A DNA stretch of 64,000 nt from the NCBI GenBank assembly GCA_913048295.1, contig CAJWWK010000001.1, positions 1 through 64,000 on the forward strand. The letters run 5' to 3'. Every line of letters begins with the position of its first letter. Position 1 is the first letter of the stretch. Source of the stretch: an uncultured Dehalococcoidia bacterium. Its GTDB lineage: Bacteria; Chloroflexota; Dehalococcoidia; Lucifugimonadales; Lucifugimonadaceae. Of this stretch, positions 34,301 through 43,629 are shown piece after piece. The notes under the pieces were generated by a model. The model was given only the letters and a program-made list of their open reading frames with translations, did no database searches and was not told the DNA's origin. A program made the translations under genes and the position numbers.

Positions 34301-36044
34301 ACAGGACCTGCAGATCAAGATGGCGCAGGGTGCCAAGCCGGGTGAAGGTGGCGAAATTCCTGGACCAAAAATTTCGGACTATATCGCTTACATCAGGAAA
34401 ACGACTCCCGGTGTCGAGTTGATATCTCCCCCGCCGCACCACGATATCTACTCGATTGAGGACCTCGCACAGCTCATACACGATCTTAAAAACGTCAACC
34501 CCGATTCACGTATTCACGTGAAGCTGGTTTCGGTGGCCGGTGTCGGAATCATTGCCGCCGGTGTTGCCAAGGGCAAGGGCGACGTGGTTTTGATTTCAGG
34601 CGACTCAGGTGGAACCGGGGCATCGCCGCTCAGTTCGATCCGCCATGCGGGCCTGCCGTGGGAGCTCGGGCTTGCCGAAACCCAGCAGGTGCTAGTTGCC
34701 AACGGCCTGCGTGATCGTATTGTCGTTCAGACAGACGGTCAGATGAAGACGCCGCGCGATGTTCTCATCGCGGCGTTGCTCGGTGCCGAGGAATGGGGCA
34801 TCGCTACTGGAGCGCTGATCTCGATCGGTTGCATCATGTTGCGCAAGTGCCACCTGAACACATGTTCAGTGGGTGTTGCGACGCAGGATCCCGAGTTGCG
34901 CAAGAGGTTCACCGGTACACCCGATGCGGTTGTGAACTACTTTATGTTCCTTGCCGAGGGTCTCCGCGAACTCATGGCAGAGATGGGTTTCCGGACGGTC
35001 AACGAGATGATCGGACGGGTCGACAAGCTGAAGGCGCGGGATGACATCGACCACTGGAAGGCGAAGACGCTTGATCTTTCGCCCATCATCATGAAGCCGG
35101 AGGTAATGCCGGACGACCATCCGTACCAGCAGATGCTGCAGGACCACGGTCTCGATAAGGCGCTCGATAACAGGTTAATCGAGCTGGCACAGCCGGCAAT
35201 CGAAAATGGCCAGAGTGTCACCGAAACCCTGGAGATCAAAAACGGCAATCGAACTGTAGGGGCAGCTCTCAGTGGGGTTATAGCAAAGAAGACCGGTGAG
35301 GAAGGTCTGCCGGACGGCTCGATCAACTTCACGTTCCAGGGATCGGCCGGCCAGAGTTTTGGGGCCTGGCTGGTAAGCGGCGTGACATTCAAGGTCGAGG
35401 GCGATGCCAACGATTACTTCGGCAAGGGTCTATCGGGCGGGAGGTTGATTATTACACCGCCCACAGGCAGTCCTTACGAGGCCGATGACAACATCCTAAT
35501 TGGAAACGTTGCGCTGTACGGATCGACAGGCGGCGAGGTATATGTAAATGGACTTGCGTGCGAGCGATTTGCAGTCCGTAACTCGGCGGCGACGGCCGTC
35601 GTGGAAGGTATCGGAGACCACGGCTGCGAGTACATGACTGGGGGGGTGGTGGCCGTCCTCGGCGAGGCCGGTCGCAACTTCGGGGCGGGTATGAGTGGCG
35701 GCGTTGCGTACGTGATCGATCCCGATGGGTCGTTCAAGAAGCATTTCAACAGTGCAATTGCCGACCTACTCGAAGTGACACCGGGTTCAGAGGACGACCG
35801 CGTGCTAAAAGGCATGATTCAGAAACATTTCGAATACACCGGCAGCAAGTTGGCCGAGAAGTTACTTGCCGATTGGCCGACAACAGTAAAGCAGTTCAAA
35901 AAGGTGTTCCCGAGAGACTACGCAAGGGTGTTGCGCAGGCGGGCTGCGGCGGCATCTGCCGACGGCATAGGAAACGGAACTGGAGATATGCCTGGTTCCT
36001 CCGGATCCGCCGGCTCGAAAGAACAGGTCGGTAGTCGTGGGTAA
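31371..36044 (+). CDS. gltB: Glutamate synthase large (alpha) subunit
   Basis: A 1557-aa GOGAT large subunit. A short propeptide precedes the catalytic Cys37 (HDACGVGMVA) of the class II amidotransferase domain, which releases ammonia from glutamine. The FMN-binding synthase domain follows in the middle (GEGGEDPERF, SGDSGGTGASPLSSI). Three cysteines of the 3Fe-4S cluster are at 1154, 1160 and 1165 (CIMLRKCHLNTC). The C-terminal beta-helix (GGRLIITPP, GIGDHGCEYMTGG, GMSGGVAYV) is complete. It converts 2-oxoglutarate plus glutamine into two glutamates. It starts 49 nt after glnA and overlaps gltD by 8 nt. Confidence 0.97.
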   Translation: MTEARNNFDTRHEVVLPDFTDITERGLYVPELEHDACGVGMVANITGKRTHKIIDQALEVLVNLGHRGAAGADPLTGDGAGMTIQMPDDFMRNVAEQEGFTLPGERRYGVAMCFLPNDDALNAAARAALELAATENGMRVLGWRNVPNNPDAIGITARAIMPRIAQLFVSAPDGVEGDDFERSLYLARKTAEKQFLYAETDPETRKVLLREFYVCSWSSRTLIYKGMLLIDQLGEFFPDLHDPRMVTAFGLVHSRFSTNTLGSWKLAHPYRMLAHNGEINTVRGNRNWMQARERTLESPFFGDKIDQLTPICESDDPSDTASLDNVFELLRMTGRSVEHTAAMLMPAAWYGHESMPQAVKDFYEYHGNIMEPWDGPAMVVFTDGDAVGAVLDRNGLRPFRYWVTKDDLLVMASETGVLDIQPEDIKYRSRLEPGRMFLIDFKQQRIVEPDEVIHRIASQNPYGKWLEENRTTVDSLPEADSVPGNDIETLVSRQMAFGYSREDLDMLIRPMSITAHQPQGSMGNDAPLAVLSDKPQNMFAYFKQAFAQVSNPPLDAIREQLVTQRAVPAGRRTNIFETTPLHCRMLRIDHPVLRNSELAKIKASDLPGVKARTISTLFPVADGTKALDAALDRIREEASKAIEDGFTLLILSDRGVDSEHAYIPSLLATGAVHHHLIRERNRAQADIIVESGEPREAHHFATLFGYGASAVNPYLALETIAGLRMRPTAEERIPLQNKAEENFREAIEEGVVKTMAKMGISTLQGYIGAQIFEALGLSQELVDEFFTWTVSRISGIGTREVALDLLANHSYAYSPDNIPSNLKLDLGGLYLWRATGERHMWNPDTIALLQDAVTRNDGDVFRQFAAASDDEGNEHITIRNMLEPVFGDEIPLDEVEPAEIIVERFATGAISLGSISREAHETLAVATNRIKARSNTGEGGEDPERFTLEANGDSRSSAVKQVASGRFGVTTNYLVNAQDLQIKMAQGAKPGEGGEIPGPKISDYIAYIRKTTPGVELISPPPHHDIYSIEDLAQLIHDLKNVNPDSRIHVKLVSVAGVGIIAAGVAKGKGDVVLISGDSGGTGASPLSSIRHAGLPWELGLAETQQVLVANGLRDRIVVQTDGQMKTPRDVLIAALLGAEEWGIATGALISIGCIMLRKCHLNTCSVGVATQDPELRKRFTGTPDAVVNYFMFLAEGLRELMAEMGFRTVNEMIGRVDKLKARDDIDHWKAKTLDLSPIIMKPEVMPDDHPYQQMLQDHGLDKALDNRLIELAQPAIENGQSVTETLEIKNGNRTVGAALSGVIAKKTGEEGLPDGSINFTFQGSAGQSFGAWLVSGVTFKVEGDANDYFGKGLSGGRLIITPPTGSPYEADDNILIGNVALYGSTGGEVYVNGLACERFAVRNSAATAVVEGIGDHGCEYMTGGVVAVLGEAGRNFGAGMSGGVAYVIDPDGSFKKHFNSAIADLLEVTPGSEDDRVLKGMIQKHFEYTGSKLAEKLLADWPTTVKQFKKVFPRDYARVLRRRAAAASADGIGNGTGDMPGSSGSAGSKEQVGSRG

Positions 36045-37527
36045 AGTAACGGGATTCATGGAGGCGAGTCGTCGGATTCCGGCACGGCGCGATAAGACCG
36101 CACGGACTGGCGACTGGCAGGAGGTGTACCTGGAGTGGGGCGATGGGGACGCACGTCGCCAGGCGAGTCGATGCATGGACTGCGGGGTGCCGTTCTGCAA
36201 TAGCGGGTGTCCGCTCGGAAACCTGATTCCGGAGTTCAACGATTTCCTCTACCACGGTGACTGGGAAGAGGCCATTGAGCATCTGCACGCGACGAACAAC
36301 TTCCCGGAGTTCACAGGCCGTATCTGCCCGGCCCCGTGCGAATCGTCATGCACCCTTGCGATAAATTCGGAGCCGGTAACGATCGAAATGATCGAAAAGG
36401 CGATAGCGGACCGTGGCTGGCGCGAAGGCTGGATTAAGCCTGAACCGGCAGAAATCAAAACCGGAAAGACGGTTGCCGTTGTGGGATCGGGGCCCGCGGG
36501 CCTGGCGGCCGCGCAACAACTGGCGCGGGCGGGGCACGCGGTCACTGTGTTTGAGCGTAACGAGTACATCGGCGGTCTGCTGTCGCTGGGTATTCCTGAG
36601 TTCAAACTTGAGAAGCGTTTCATCGAACGACGAGTCGAACAGATGCGTGCCGAGGGCATCGAATTCCTCGTGAACATCGATGTCGGAGTCGACATCGCGC
36701 ACGATGAGTTGCTCGACGATTTCGAAGCCGTATGTCTTTCCGGTGGGTCGACCGTCCCGCGGGATTTGCCGATCGAGGGGCGCGATCTCAAGGGTGTCCA
36801 TTTCGCAATGGAGTTCCTTACTCAACAAAACCGCAAATTGCGAGGCCGGGAGTTTTCACCCGAAGAGACCATCGATGTGAATGGCAAGAACGTGGTCATT
36901 ATCGGTGGGGGTGACACCGGGGCCGACTGCCTGGGCACTGCGCATCGCCAGGGCGCTGCCAACATCATCCAGATGGAGATCATGCCGCGACCGTCGGAGA
37001 CGCGCATCGACACCAACCCGTGGCCGCAGTGGGCAACGATATTCCGGACTTCGAGCGCCCATGAAGAGGGTGGTGACAGGGACTTCAACGTGACCACGAA
37101 GCGCTTCGTGGGCGACGACGAGGGCAATCTGAAGCTACTGGAATGTGCGCGTGTGGAGTGGGTCAAAGACGAAGAGAACGGGCGCTTCGAGATGAACGAA
37201 GTTCCGGGGAGTGAATTCACTATTGAGGCTGAAGCCGTCTTTCTTGCGATGGGTTTCATGCAGCCACAGCACGACGGTCTACTGGACGATCTCGGAGTTG
37301 AATATGACCCCCGAGGCAATGTCGCAGCCGATGGCACATTGAAAACCAACCTAGAAAAAGTGTTTGCGTGTGGCGATATGCAGCGGGGCCAATCGCTGGT
37401 AGTACATGCGATCGCCAGCGGACGTCGTTGCGCCCGGCAGATCGACATCTTCTTGATGGGAAGCTCTCGGCTACCTACTGTTAGTGATTATGCCCGTCCA
37501 CCGGTCATGGCAACTGACGCCAGGTAG
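36037..37527 (+). CDS. gltD: Glutamate synthase small (beta) subunit
   Basis: A 496-aa FAD/NAD(P)H oxidoreductase that passes electrons to GltB. N-terminal cysteine motifs for two 4Fe-4S clusters: CMDCGVPFCNSGCPLGN and RICPAPCESSC. FAD-binding GSGPAGLAAAQQLARAG and NAD(P)H-binding IGGGDTGADCLGTA follow. The GTG start lies inside the gltB stop region (8-nt overlap), so expression is coupled at 1:1 stoichiometry. Confidence 0.96.
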   Translation: MGKVTGFMEASRRIPARRDKTARTGDWQEVYLEWGDGDARRQASRCMDCGVPFCNSGCPLGNLIPEFNDFLYHGDWEEAIEHLHATNNFPEFTGRICPAPCESSCTLAINSEPVTIEMIEKAIADRGWREGWIKPEPAEIKTGKTVAVVGSGPAGLAAAQQLARAGHAVTVFERNEYIGGLLSLGIPEFKLEKRFIERRVEQMRAEGIEFLVNIDVGVDIAHDELLDDFEAVCLSGGSTVPRDLPIEGRDLKGVHFAMEFLTQQNRKLRGREFSPEETIDVNGKNVVIIGGGDTGADCLGTAHRQGAANIIQMEIMPRPSETRIDTNPWPQWATIFRTSSAHEEGGDRDFNVTTKRFVGDDEGNLKLLECARVEWVKDEENGRFEMNEVPGSEFTIEAEAVFLAMGFMQPQHDGLLDDLGVEYDPRGNVAADGTLKTNLEKVFACGDMQRGQSLVVHAIASGRRCARQIDIFLMGSSRLPTVSDYARPPVMATDAR

Positions 37528-37561
37528 TGGCAACCAGTATCGGCGATAGAATCAGATCACT

Positions 37562-39343
37562 ATGACTTCCGATGTCGGCAGTTCGGCTCCGACGGGCACA
37601 ATTCGAGTAGCGGCAGCCCAGATAAACACCGCGGTTGGCGATATCGATGGCAATGCGCGGCTGATCGAGAAGTGGATAGGGCTGGCCGAGGAGCAGGGTG
37701 CCGATCTCGTCGCCTTCCCTGAACTGACAATAACCGGTTATCCGCCTGAAGACCTCGTCCTCTACGACAACTTCATTGCCGCGAACAGGGCGGCGCTTGG
37801 CCAGGTCGCCTTGTTGGTTGGTGACATCGTGGCACTGGTCGGATTCGTGGAGTCCGAAGATGGCAAGCTATTCAATTCTGCTGCCGTGTTGCACCAGCGG
37901 AAAATCGTCGCTACCTATCGGAAAATCCACCTTCCAAACTACGGTGTGTTCGATGAGCGTCGTTACTTCACCGCCGGGGACGAATGCCCGGTACTCTCGA
38001 TCCGCGGGATAAAGATTGGCGTCAACGTTTGTGAGGACATCTGGGAACCGGTCGGACCGTCGGAAGTTCAATGTGCTGCCGGTGCACAAATCATCGTCAA
38101 CCTGAACGCTTCCCCTTACGAATCGGGCAAGCAGGGACACCGGGTCGAGATTGTGACCGGGCTTTCCCACCGCAATCGCGTATACACGCTATACGTAAAC
38201 CAGGTCGGGGGCCAGGACGAGTTGGTGTTCGATGGCGGGAGCATGCTTGCCGGCCCGAGCGGGGAATTGATCGGCACGGCTGCCCGATTTGAAGAATCGA
38301 TGCTGGTTGCCGATATCGACACCGGTTCGCTTGAGAACTTGCGGCTGAACCACCAGGCCCAGGCAGTTCCGCAGGACGTGCTTGATGGAATTGCTGTGGC
38401 GAGCGTGGTTGAGTTGGATGTCCCCCTACCGGCAAGAAGGCCACGACTTCCCGAGCTTTCGATCCACCGGCTGGACCGGCTCGAGGCTGTGTACCGGGCC
38501 CTGATCATGGGGACCGCCGACTATTTGAAGAAGACCGGATTCGGGAAAGTGGCGATAGCGGTATCGGGAGGCATCGATTCGGCACTGGTCACCGCGATTG
38601 CCGTCGATGCGATAGGCGCAGAGAACGTTGTCGGGGTTGCCCTTCCGTCGCGGTATTCATCTGAAGGCAGCGTCGTCGATGCGGAAGAACTGTGTTCTCG
38701 CCTGGGTGTTGAATTGTGGAGGATTCCGATCGAGCCGGGTCACGGAGCGTTCGAAGAGATGTTGTGCGAGGCGTTCGACGGCACCGAGCCAGGCCTGTCG
38801 GAGGAAAATATGCAGGCCCGCATCCGCGGAAACCTGATGATGTCGATAGCCAACAAGTTTGGCTGGCTGGTGATGACCACGGGCAACAAATCGGAAATGG
38901 CGATCGGGTACGCGACTCTGTACGGCGACATGGCGGGCGCGTACGCGGTGATCAAAGACGTGCCGAAAACGCTGGTCTACGAACTTTGCGACCACCGCAA
39001 CAGGCGGGGTCCGGGGTCGCCTATCCCGCGGGCAATCTTCGATAAGCCGCCAAGTGCGGAACTGCGGTCCGGCCAGATCGATGAGGACACCCTGCCGCCG
39101 TACGACCAGCTGGACCGCATCATTCACATGTATATCGAAGAGCGGATGTCGCCTGACCTGGTCGTGCAAAAAGAGCAGGCGCTATCAGAGGGCGGCGCGA
39201 CCGAAGCGACTGTGCGCCGGGTAGTTCGTCTCATAGACATCAACGAATACAAGCGGCGACAATCGCCACCAGGGGTAAAAATTACGGGACTCGCGTTCGG
39301 AAAGGACCGCCGCCTGCCGATAGCCTCAGGCTGGCAGAGGTAG
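37562..39343 (+). CDS. nadE: Glutamine-dependent NAD+ synthetase
   Basis: A 593-aa two-domain enzyme. The N-terminal nitrilase-type glutaminase has the triad Glu54 (FPELT), Lys121 (RKIHLP) and Cys157 (VNVCEDIW). The C-terminal synthetase has the ATP pyrophosphatase loop SGGIDS (335-340) and KSEMAIGY with acidic partners. It amidates deamido-NAD+ to NAD+ using glutamine. It lies 34 nt behind gltD, so it probably shares the glutamine-producing transcript, which fits its substrate. A pncB-like gene lies 7 kb further on. Confidence 0.96.
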   Translation: MTSDVGSSAPTGTIRVAAAQINTAVGDIDGNARLIEKWIGLAEEQGADLVAFPELTITGYPPEDLVLYDNFIAANRAALGQVALLVGDIVALVGFVESEDGKLFNSAAVLHQRKIVATYRKIHLPNYGVFDERRYFTAGDECPVLSIRGIKIGVNVCEDIWEPVGPSEVQCAAGAQIIVNLNASPYESGKQGHRVEIVTGLSHRNRVYTLYVNQVGGQDELVFDGGSMLAGPSGELIGTAARFEESMLVADIDTGSLENLRLNHQAQAVPQDVLDGIAVASVVELDVPLPARRPRLPELSIHRLDRLEAVYRALIMGTADYLKKTGFGKVAIAVSGGIDSALVTAIAVDAIGAENVVGVALPSRYSSEGSVVDAEELCSRLGVELWRIPIEPGHGAFEEMLCEAFDGTEPGLSEENMQARIRGNLMMSIANKFGWLVMTTGNKSEMAIGYATLYGDMAGAYAVIKDVPKTLVYELCDHRNRRGPGSPIPRAIFDKPPSAELRSGQIDEDTLPPYDQLDRIIHMYIEERMSPDLVVQKEQALSEGGATEATVRRVVRLIDINEYKRRQSPPGVKITGLAFGKDRRLPIASGWQR

Positions 39344-39580
39344 TGATATTTGATGGGTGGACCGGCATGTGGGGAGAGTAATCCTGAACTGTGTACGCAC
39401 GGTTGGGAGATTGGATTCATTCCGATCCACAAAATTGATTCACATTGACCCGGTAGGTTAGATGACACTTATTCACTAACTTGATAGGGCTCGATTCCGG
39501 GCCCGGAGTAACTGGTCCCCATCCCTGCGTTATCTGTTTTTCGCCACTATCGGGTACACGGTCCAGACGAAAAGATCATC
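39344..39580 (+). promoter_or_regulatory. Intergenic region before the HtrA-like gene
   Basis: These 237 nt contain no gene. TTGACC near 39447 is a possible -35, but no convincing -10 lies 16-18 nt downstream. A CCGGGCCCGG palindrome sits at about 39497-39506. Confidence 0.3.
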
Positions 39581-40957
39581 ATGAAACTGCCACACAAACT
39601 CAAGAACTTCCTGATGGGCGGGCTGGCCGCGCTGACCCTGGTGGTGGCTGTCGCGTGCAGCGGTGCAGCAGACACGGTCGATTCGACGGTATTCACACCG
39701 CCCACGACCGAGCAGGTCTCAGACAACGGCGATTCTCCCGATATCAAATCCACCGGTGTCACCCCGTCCAGCGAGATTGAATCTTTCGGTTCAGAACCGA
39801 GTACCTCAACGAAATCGAGTGTGGCAGATGACCCTGGCGACACGATAGAGGCGATATTTGATGAATACGAGGTTAGCGAACCTACGGGCGACGCGTTGCA
39901 GGAGTTGGTGCCTGAAGTGGACTCTCCCGAAGTTGCGCCGGAAGTAACTCCCGAAGTGATGATCAGCGAACTCACGTTTGCTGAAATAGTTGCGGCCCAG
40001 GGCGACCACCTGGCCGACCTGTATGAGCAGGCCGTCCAATCGATCGTATTTATACGTGCCAGCACGTCGCAGGCCGAGGGCTCGGGATCGGGCTTTGTGT
40101 GGGATACCGACGGACATGTCGTCACGAATTACCATGTTGTGCAGGGTGCATCTTCTCTGACCGCCAAGTTCTTCAACGGTCGTGAATATACGGCCAGCAT
40201 CGTGGCATTCGACCTCGATGCCGACCTGGCTGTCATCAAGCTTGAAAAAGTCGAGCACGAACTCGTTCCGATCGCCATTGGCAACTCGTCCGATCTTCGG
40301 CCAGGCGAGATGGCCATTGCACTTGGCAACCCTTTCGGTGAGGAATTCACGATGACCACAGGCATCGTAAGTGCGGTCAGTCGGACTCTCAGGAGCGGCT
40401 TCTCGCTCTACAGCATTCCTGCAGTTGTGCAGACCGACGCTGCAATCAACCCGGGGAACTCCGGTGGTCCGTTGCTCGACATGAACGGAGCCGTGATCGG
40501 TGTGAACACGCAGATCAGGAGCGACTCTCGCCAGAATTCCGGTGTTGGGTTCGCAGTTCCTGTTGATCTTGTGAAGCGCGTGGTCCCTTCGTTGATCGAA
40601 AACGGTCGTCACGAGTACTCGCTGATGGGGATCAGTGGCGACGAAGTGAACATTGGGATTCGCAGCGATGCCAGACTTCCCGGTGACGTAACGGGTGCGT
40701 ATGTGATCAGGGTTACGCCGGGCGGGCCTGCCGATCAGGCCGGGATCCGGGAAGACTCGGGTTCTGCAGGCATTGAAAACTGGGACGGTGACGTAATCGT
40801 TTCGATCGATTCCATCAGGATGTCGTCGATGGACGACCTGATTGCCTACCTGGCCCTGAACACGGCTCCAGACGACGAAATAGTTGTTGGGATATTCCGG
40901 GACGGTGTCGAGATCGCAATCCCGATGACGCTCGGGGCCAGGCCCGCGACGTCCTGA
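39581..40957 (+). CDS. HtrA/DegP-like trypsin-fold protease, probable lipoprotein
   Basis: A 458-aa secreted serine protease. The N-terminus is a lipoprotein signal (hydrophobic LMGGLAALTLVVAVAC, lipobox Cys26), followed by an acidic, Pro/Ser/Thr-rich linker of about 100 residues. The protease domain has the triad His185 (TNYHVV), Asp215 (DADLAVIK) and Ser294 (INPGNSGGPLL). A single PDZ domain follows (about 360-450). Such S1C proteases degrade or chaperone misfolded envelope proteins. It is monocistronic: 237 nt upstream, and a hairpin terminator 30 nt downstream. Confidence 0.94.
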   Translation: MKLPHKLKNFLMGGLAALTLVVAVACSGAADTVDSTVFTPPTTEQVSDNGDSPDIKSTGVTPSSEIESFGSEPSTSTKSSVADDPGDTIEAIFDEYEVSEPTGDALQELVPEVDSPEVAPEVTPEVMISELTFAEIVAAQGDHLADLYEQAVQSIVFIRASTSQAEGSGSGFVWDTDGHVVTNYHVVQGASSLTAKFFNGREYTASIVAFDLDADLAVIKLEKVEHELVPIAIGNSSDLRPGEMAIALGNPFGEEFTMTTGIVSAVSRTLRSGFSLYSIPAVVQTDAAINPGNSGGPLLDMNGAVIGVNTQIRSDSRQNSGVGFAVPVDLVKRVVPSLIENGRHEYSLMGISGDEVNIGIRSDARLPGDVTGAYVIRVTPGGPADQAGIREDSGSAGIENWDGDVIVSIDSIRMSSMDDLIAYLALNTAPDDEIVVGIFRDGVEIAIPMTLGARPATS

Positions 40958-40986
40958 TCATCCAATAAACGCGTACCTGTACGTGA

Positions 40987-41015
40987 GAAGCCCCGGTCGT
41001 CACTACCGGGGCTTC
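40987..41015. terminator. Hairpin terminator after the HtrA-like gene
   Basis: GAAGCCCCGGT-N7-ACCGGGGCTTC is a perfect 11-bp inverted repeat. It shares its outer stem with the terminator at 7403-7427. No T-run follows on either strand, so its strength is uncertain. From here to 41188 no gene is visible. Confidence 0.65.
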
Positions 41016-41188
41016 GCTGGTCTCAGTGCGGATTGAGGATGGATTGGAAGCCGGGATGAAATATATGAGCAGTTTAGTCAGTTTCTCCCTAACGGCAATC
41101 AATCACGAAACCGTCGTTACTAATTGTTTCAAGGACTTTACTGAATCCTCACCTACGGGGGCTGTTCACAGACATTAATATGAGTAAG

Positions 41189-41226
41189 TTGAATATGGCG
41201 ATTGTGATGTCGTATGCATCGCATAT
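41189..41226 (+). promoter_or_regulatory. Putative promoter and operator of the LysR gene
   Basis: TTGAAT (41189-41194) and TATGCA (41213-41218) are 18 nt apart. The -10 overlaps a near-perfect palindrome GTATGC-ATC-GCATAT (41212-41226), a plausible autoregulatory LysR-type site. The ribosome site GTGGGG stands 4 nt before ATG 41274. Confidence 0.45.
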
Positions 41227-41273
41227 CGTGTAACAAATGCCAACCTAAGAATCACTATCGCAGGTGGGGAAAA

Positions 41274-42164
41274 ATGAATATCGCGGAGCTTGAGGCCCTG
41301 AAAGCGGTGGCCGAAACTGGAAGTTTCACACGTGCGGCAAACCACCTCGGGATGAGCCAACCTGGACTGAGCCGGCAGATCCAACGACTCGAACGAGAAT
41401 TGGGAACTCGATTACTTGAGAGGCGCGGTACCGGTGCGATACTGACCGATGCCGGGCGCGAATCCATGAATTTCGCGATCCGCACGATATCTGACTTCGA
41501 CGCACTCGTGTCTCGGTTCGGACCCGATCCGTCAGCGCTCACCGGGGTCATCAGGATTGTTGCGAGCACCACTCCAGCCGAGTATTTAATTCCAGGTCTG
41601 GTGGCAGAGTTTACTGGTGATCGCACTGGTATATCTGTGGAAGTATTGGTTACCGACTCAGCACAGGTTGCGCGGATGCTTGGCGATCGCCAGGCCGATC
41701 TTGGACTTTCGGGCATGCCGTCAACGTCTGTCGGGTTCTCGGCGATTTCGGTTGGTAGGGACGAGGTAGTTCTTGCGGTATCGAATGAACATCGGTTTGC
41801 AGATCAACGTTCAATTACGATCGACCAACTGCGAGGCGAGAACATCATCGAGCGTGAGGGTGGTTCAGGAACCTGGCAGACAGTAGTCCAGGCCCTTTCT
41901 TCGACAGGAGTGGAACTACCTGAGCATAAAGTGTCGATGACCCTTGGAAGCACGCAGGCCGTGATCGCTGCGGTCGCGCAGCACCTGGGCATAGGGTTCG
42001 TTACCGTGCAGGCGGCAAACAGTCGGCCCGACGAAGTAACCGCGGTGCGAATCGACGGTCTCTCGCTCGAACGGGACCTAAACCTTGTATTCGAAACAGA
42101 CCGGGTGCGTGCTCGTCACACACAGGCCTTCATCGACTTTGTACAGAACAGGTCCGAGTCCTAG
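41274..42164 (+). CDS. LysR-family transcriptional regulator
   Basis: The start is set to ATG 41274 (MNIAELEALKAVAE), because GGTGGGG lies just ahead and LysR proteins begin this way; the track ORF adds 20 spurious residues. The 296-aa protein has the winged HTH at 1-60 (GSFTRAANHLGMSQPGLSRQIQRLE) and a periplasmic-binding-protein-like effector domain from about 85 (IRIVASTTPAEYLIPGLVAEF). The effector cannot be told from sequence. No divergent target gene is adjacent; it stands alone between the HtrA-like gene and recA. Resemblance to CysB/CysL-type regulators is possible but not decisive. Confidence 0.92.
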   Translation: MNIAELEALKAVAETGSFTRAANHLGMSQPGLSRQIQRLERELGTRLLERRGTGAILTDAGRESMNFAIRTISDFDALVSRFGPDPSALTGVIRIVASTTPAEYLIPGLVAEFTGDRTGISVEVLVTDSAQVARMLGDRQADLGLSGMPSTSVGFSAISVGRDEVVLAVSNEHRFADQRSITIDQLRGENIIEREGGSGTWQTVVQALSSTGVELPEHKVSMTLGSTQAVIAAVAQHLGIGFVTVQAANSRPDEVTAVRIDGLSLERDLNLVFETDRVRARHTQAFIDFVQNRSES

Positions 42165-42223
42165 TTTCTTTTCCTGCCGCGACAGTACCTCTGGGAGAAC
42201 GATATTGTTGTGCCAGAGGGCTG

Positions 42224-42252
42224 TTGCAGTTTTAGAACGCTTGTGCTAATCT
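42224..42252 (+). promoter_or_regulatory. recA promoter overlapping a possible LexA (SOS) site
   Basis: TTGCAG (42224-42229), a 17-nt spacer and TAATCT (42247-42252) form a good sigma-70 promoter. The spacer contains TAGAACGCTTGTGCTA (42233-42248), a palindrome with one mismatch per half that fits GAAC-N4-GTgC, close to the Gram-positive-type LexA box GAAC-N4-GTTC. Repressor binding here would block polymerase, as expected for recA. The leader is about 60 nt; GGAAGAG precedes the TTG start. Confidence 0.55.
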
Positions 42253-42319
42253 GCGCCTCTATGCAGGTTGCTCGGGCCTGCAAGTCCGACCGATAACTAG
42301 CGTATAAGGAAGAGCGACG

Positions 42320-43411
42320 TTGGCTGTTAAGAAAGCACAGGCAAAGGCCTCCGTTAACGGGACCGTTAGCGATCGAGATAAGACCCTTGAGCTGGCGCTC
42401 GCACAGATCGAGAAGGCATTCGGGCGCGGTGCCGTGATGCGGCTCGGGGAGTCGGGGGCACTTAGCAAGATCAACTCGATTCCGACCGGTTCGCTTGCCC
42501 TGGATTTGGCGCTCGGGGTCGGTGGCCTTCCACGGGGTCGTATAATCGAGATTTTCGGTGCTGAATCTGCTGGTAAATCGACGCTGGCAATGTCGGTTAT
42601 CGCCGAGGCCCAGGCTGCCGGTGGTCAGGCTGCGTTCATCGATGTTGAGCACGCCATGGATCCGACTTACGCCCGTGTGCTGGGTGTCGATATCGATAAG
42701 CTCCTTATTTCACAGCCCGATTCGGCAGAGCAGGCTCTTGAAATCACTGAGTACCTCATCCGCAGCGGTGCGCTTGACATCATCGTTCTGGACAGCGTTG
42801 CCGCACTTGTTCCACTTGCGGAGCTGGAAGGTGACATGGGCGATATGCAGATCGGTCTGCAGGCGCGGATCATGTCGAAGGCATTGCGCAAGCTCACCGC
42901 GATAATTCACAAGACTGACACGGTCTGCATTTTCATCAACCAGCTCCGTGAAAAAGTTGGAGTGGTTTTTGGTAGTCCCGAGGTCACGCCAGGCGGGCGG
43001 GCGCTGAAGTTCTACAGCTCGGTCCGCATCGATCTCAGGAGGGTCGAAGCGATCAAGCTTGGACAGGAGATTATCGGCAACCGCGTGCGAGCGAGGGTAG
43101 TAAAGAACAAGGTTGCGCCCCCGTTCCGGAAGGCTGAAATAGAGATCCTCTTCGACTCCGGCATTAGCAAGGAAGGCAGCCTGATCGACCTCGGTACCGA
43201 GAATGGCACCATCAAGAAGAGCGGGTCATTCTATTCGTATGGTGACGTCCGGCTCGGCCAGGGCCGTGAAGCGACACGTCAGTTCCTGAAGGCAAATACT
43301 GACATTCGGGATCAAATCGAGGCCCGAATTCGCAGCGGCGAAAAAGAAACGGCGGATCCCGTCGGTGCCGCTCCGGATGGCGGAACCGCTGAGGCATCTA
43401 CGCCGAGTTGA
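42320..43411 (+). CDS. recA: Recombinase RecA
   Basis: A 363-aa RecA starting at TTG 42320 behind GGAAGAG. It catalyses strand exchange and triggers LexA cleavage. Walker A is GAESAGKST (80-88), compared with the common GPESSGKTT; Pro, Ser and Thr are replaced by Ala, Ala and Ser, all compatible with nucleotide binding. Walker B is [12 protein letters not shown], the DNA-binding loop 1 region is [20 protein letters not shown], and loop 2 follows [21 protein letters not shown]. The C-terminal tail is acidic and low in complexity. Confidence 0.97.
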   Translation: MAVKKAQAKASVNGTVSDRDKTLELALAQIEKAFGRGAVMRLGESGALSKINSIPTGSLALDLALGVGGLPRGRIIEIFGAESAGKSTLAMSVIAEAQAAGGQAAFIDVEHAMDPTYARVLGVDIDKLLISQPDSAEQALEITEYLIRSGALDIIVLDSVAALVPLAELEGDMGDMQIGLQARIMSKALRKLTAIIHKTDTVCIFINQLREKVGVVFGSPEVTPGGRALKFYSSVRIDLRRVEAIKLGQEIIGNRVRARVVKNKVAPPFRKAEIEILFDSGISKEGSLIDLGTENGTIKKSGSFYSYGDVRLGQGREATRQFLKANTDIRDQIEARIRSGEKETADPVGAAPDGGTAEASTPS

Positions 43412-43629
43412 CCTCGATAGATCAGCGTGGGCCGACTGGCACTCCCTGTCATAGCAATATCTTCAGCCTCCGGCGGAGTACGCGCTTGCGTCCGGGCGTT
43501 TCGATTACGCCCCGTGATTAACGCCTTCCCGGCGACAGGCGATAAGTCAGATAAACTTGATGCCAGGAATAGCCCGTTGTTTTTTCCCTGTTGATTATCT
43601 GACGGCCGGGTTGTTCCGACCGGAATCAA
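43412..43629. other. Intergenic region between recA and the CorC-like gene
   Basis: The 218-nt spacer shows small GC-rich inverted repeats (CCTCCGGCGGAG near 43470) but no recognisable gene. recX, often found behind recA, is not present here. Confidence 0.4.

Noticed and set aside
39806-40612. 268-aa minus-strand ORF over the HtrA-like gene
   Set aside because: Shadow of a clear S1C protease frame; the protein is rich in His/Arg without motifs.
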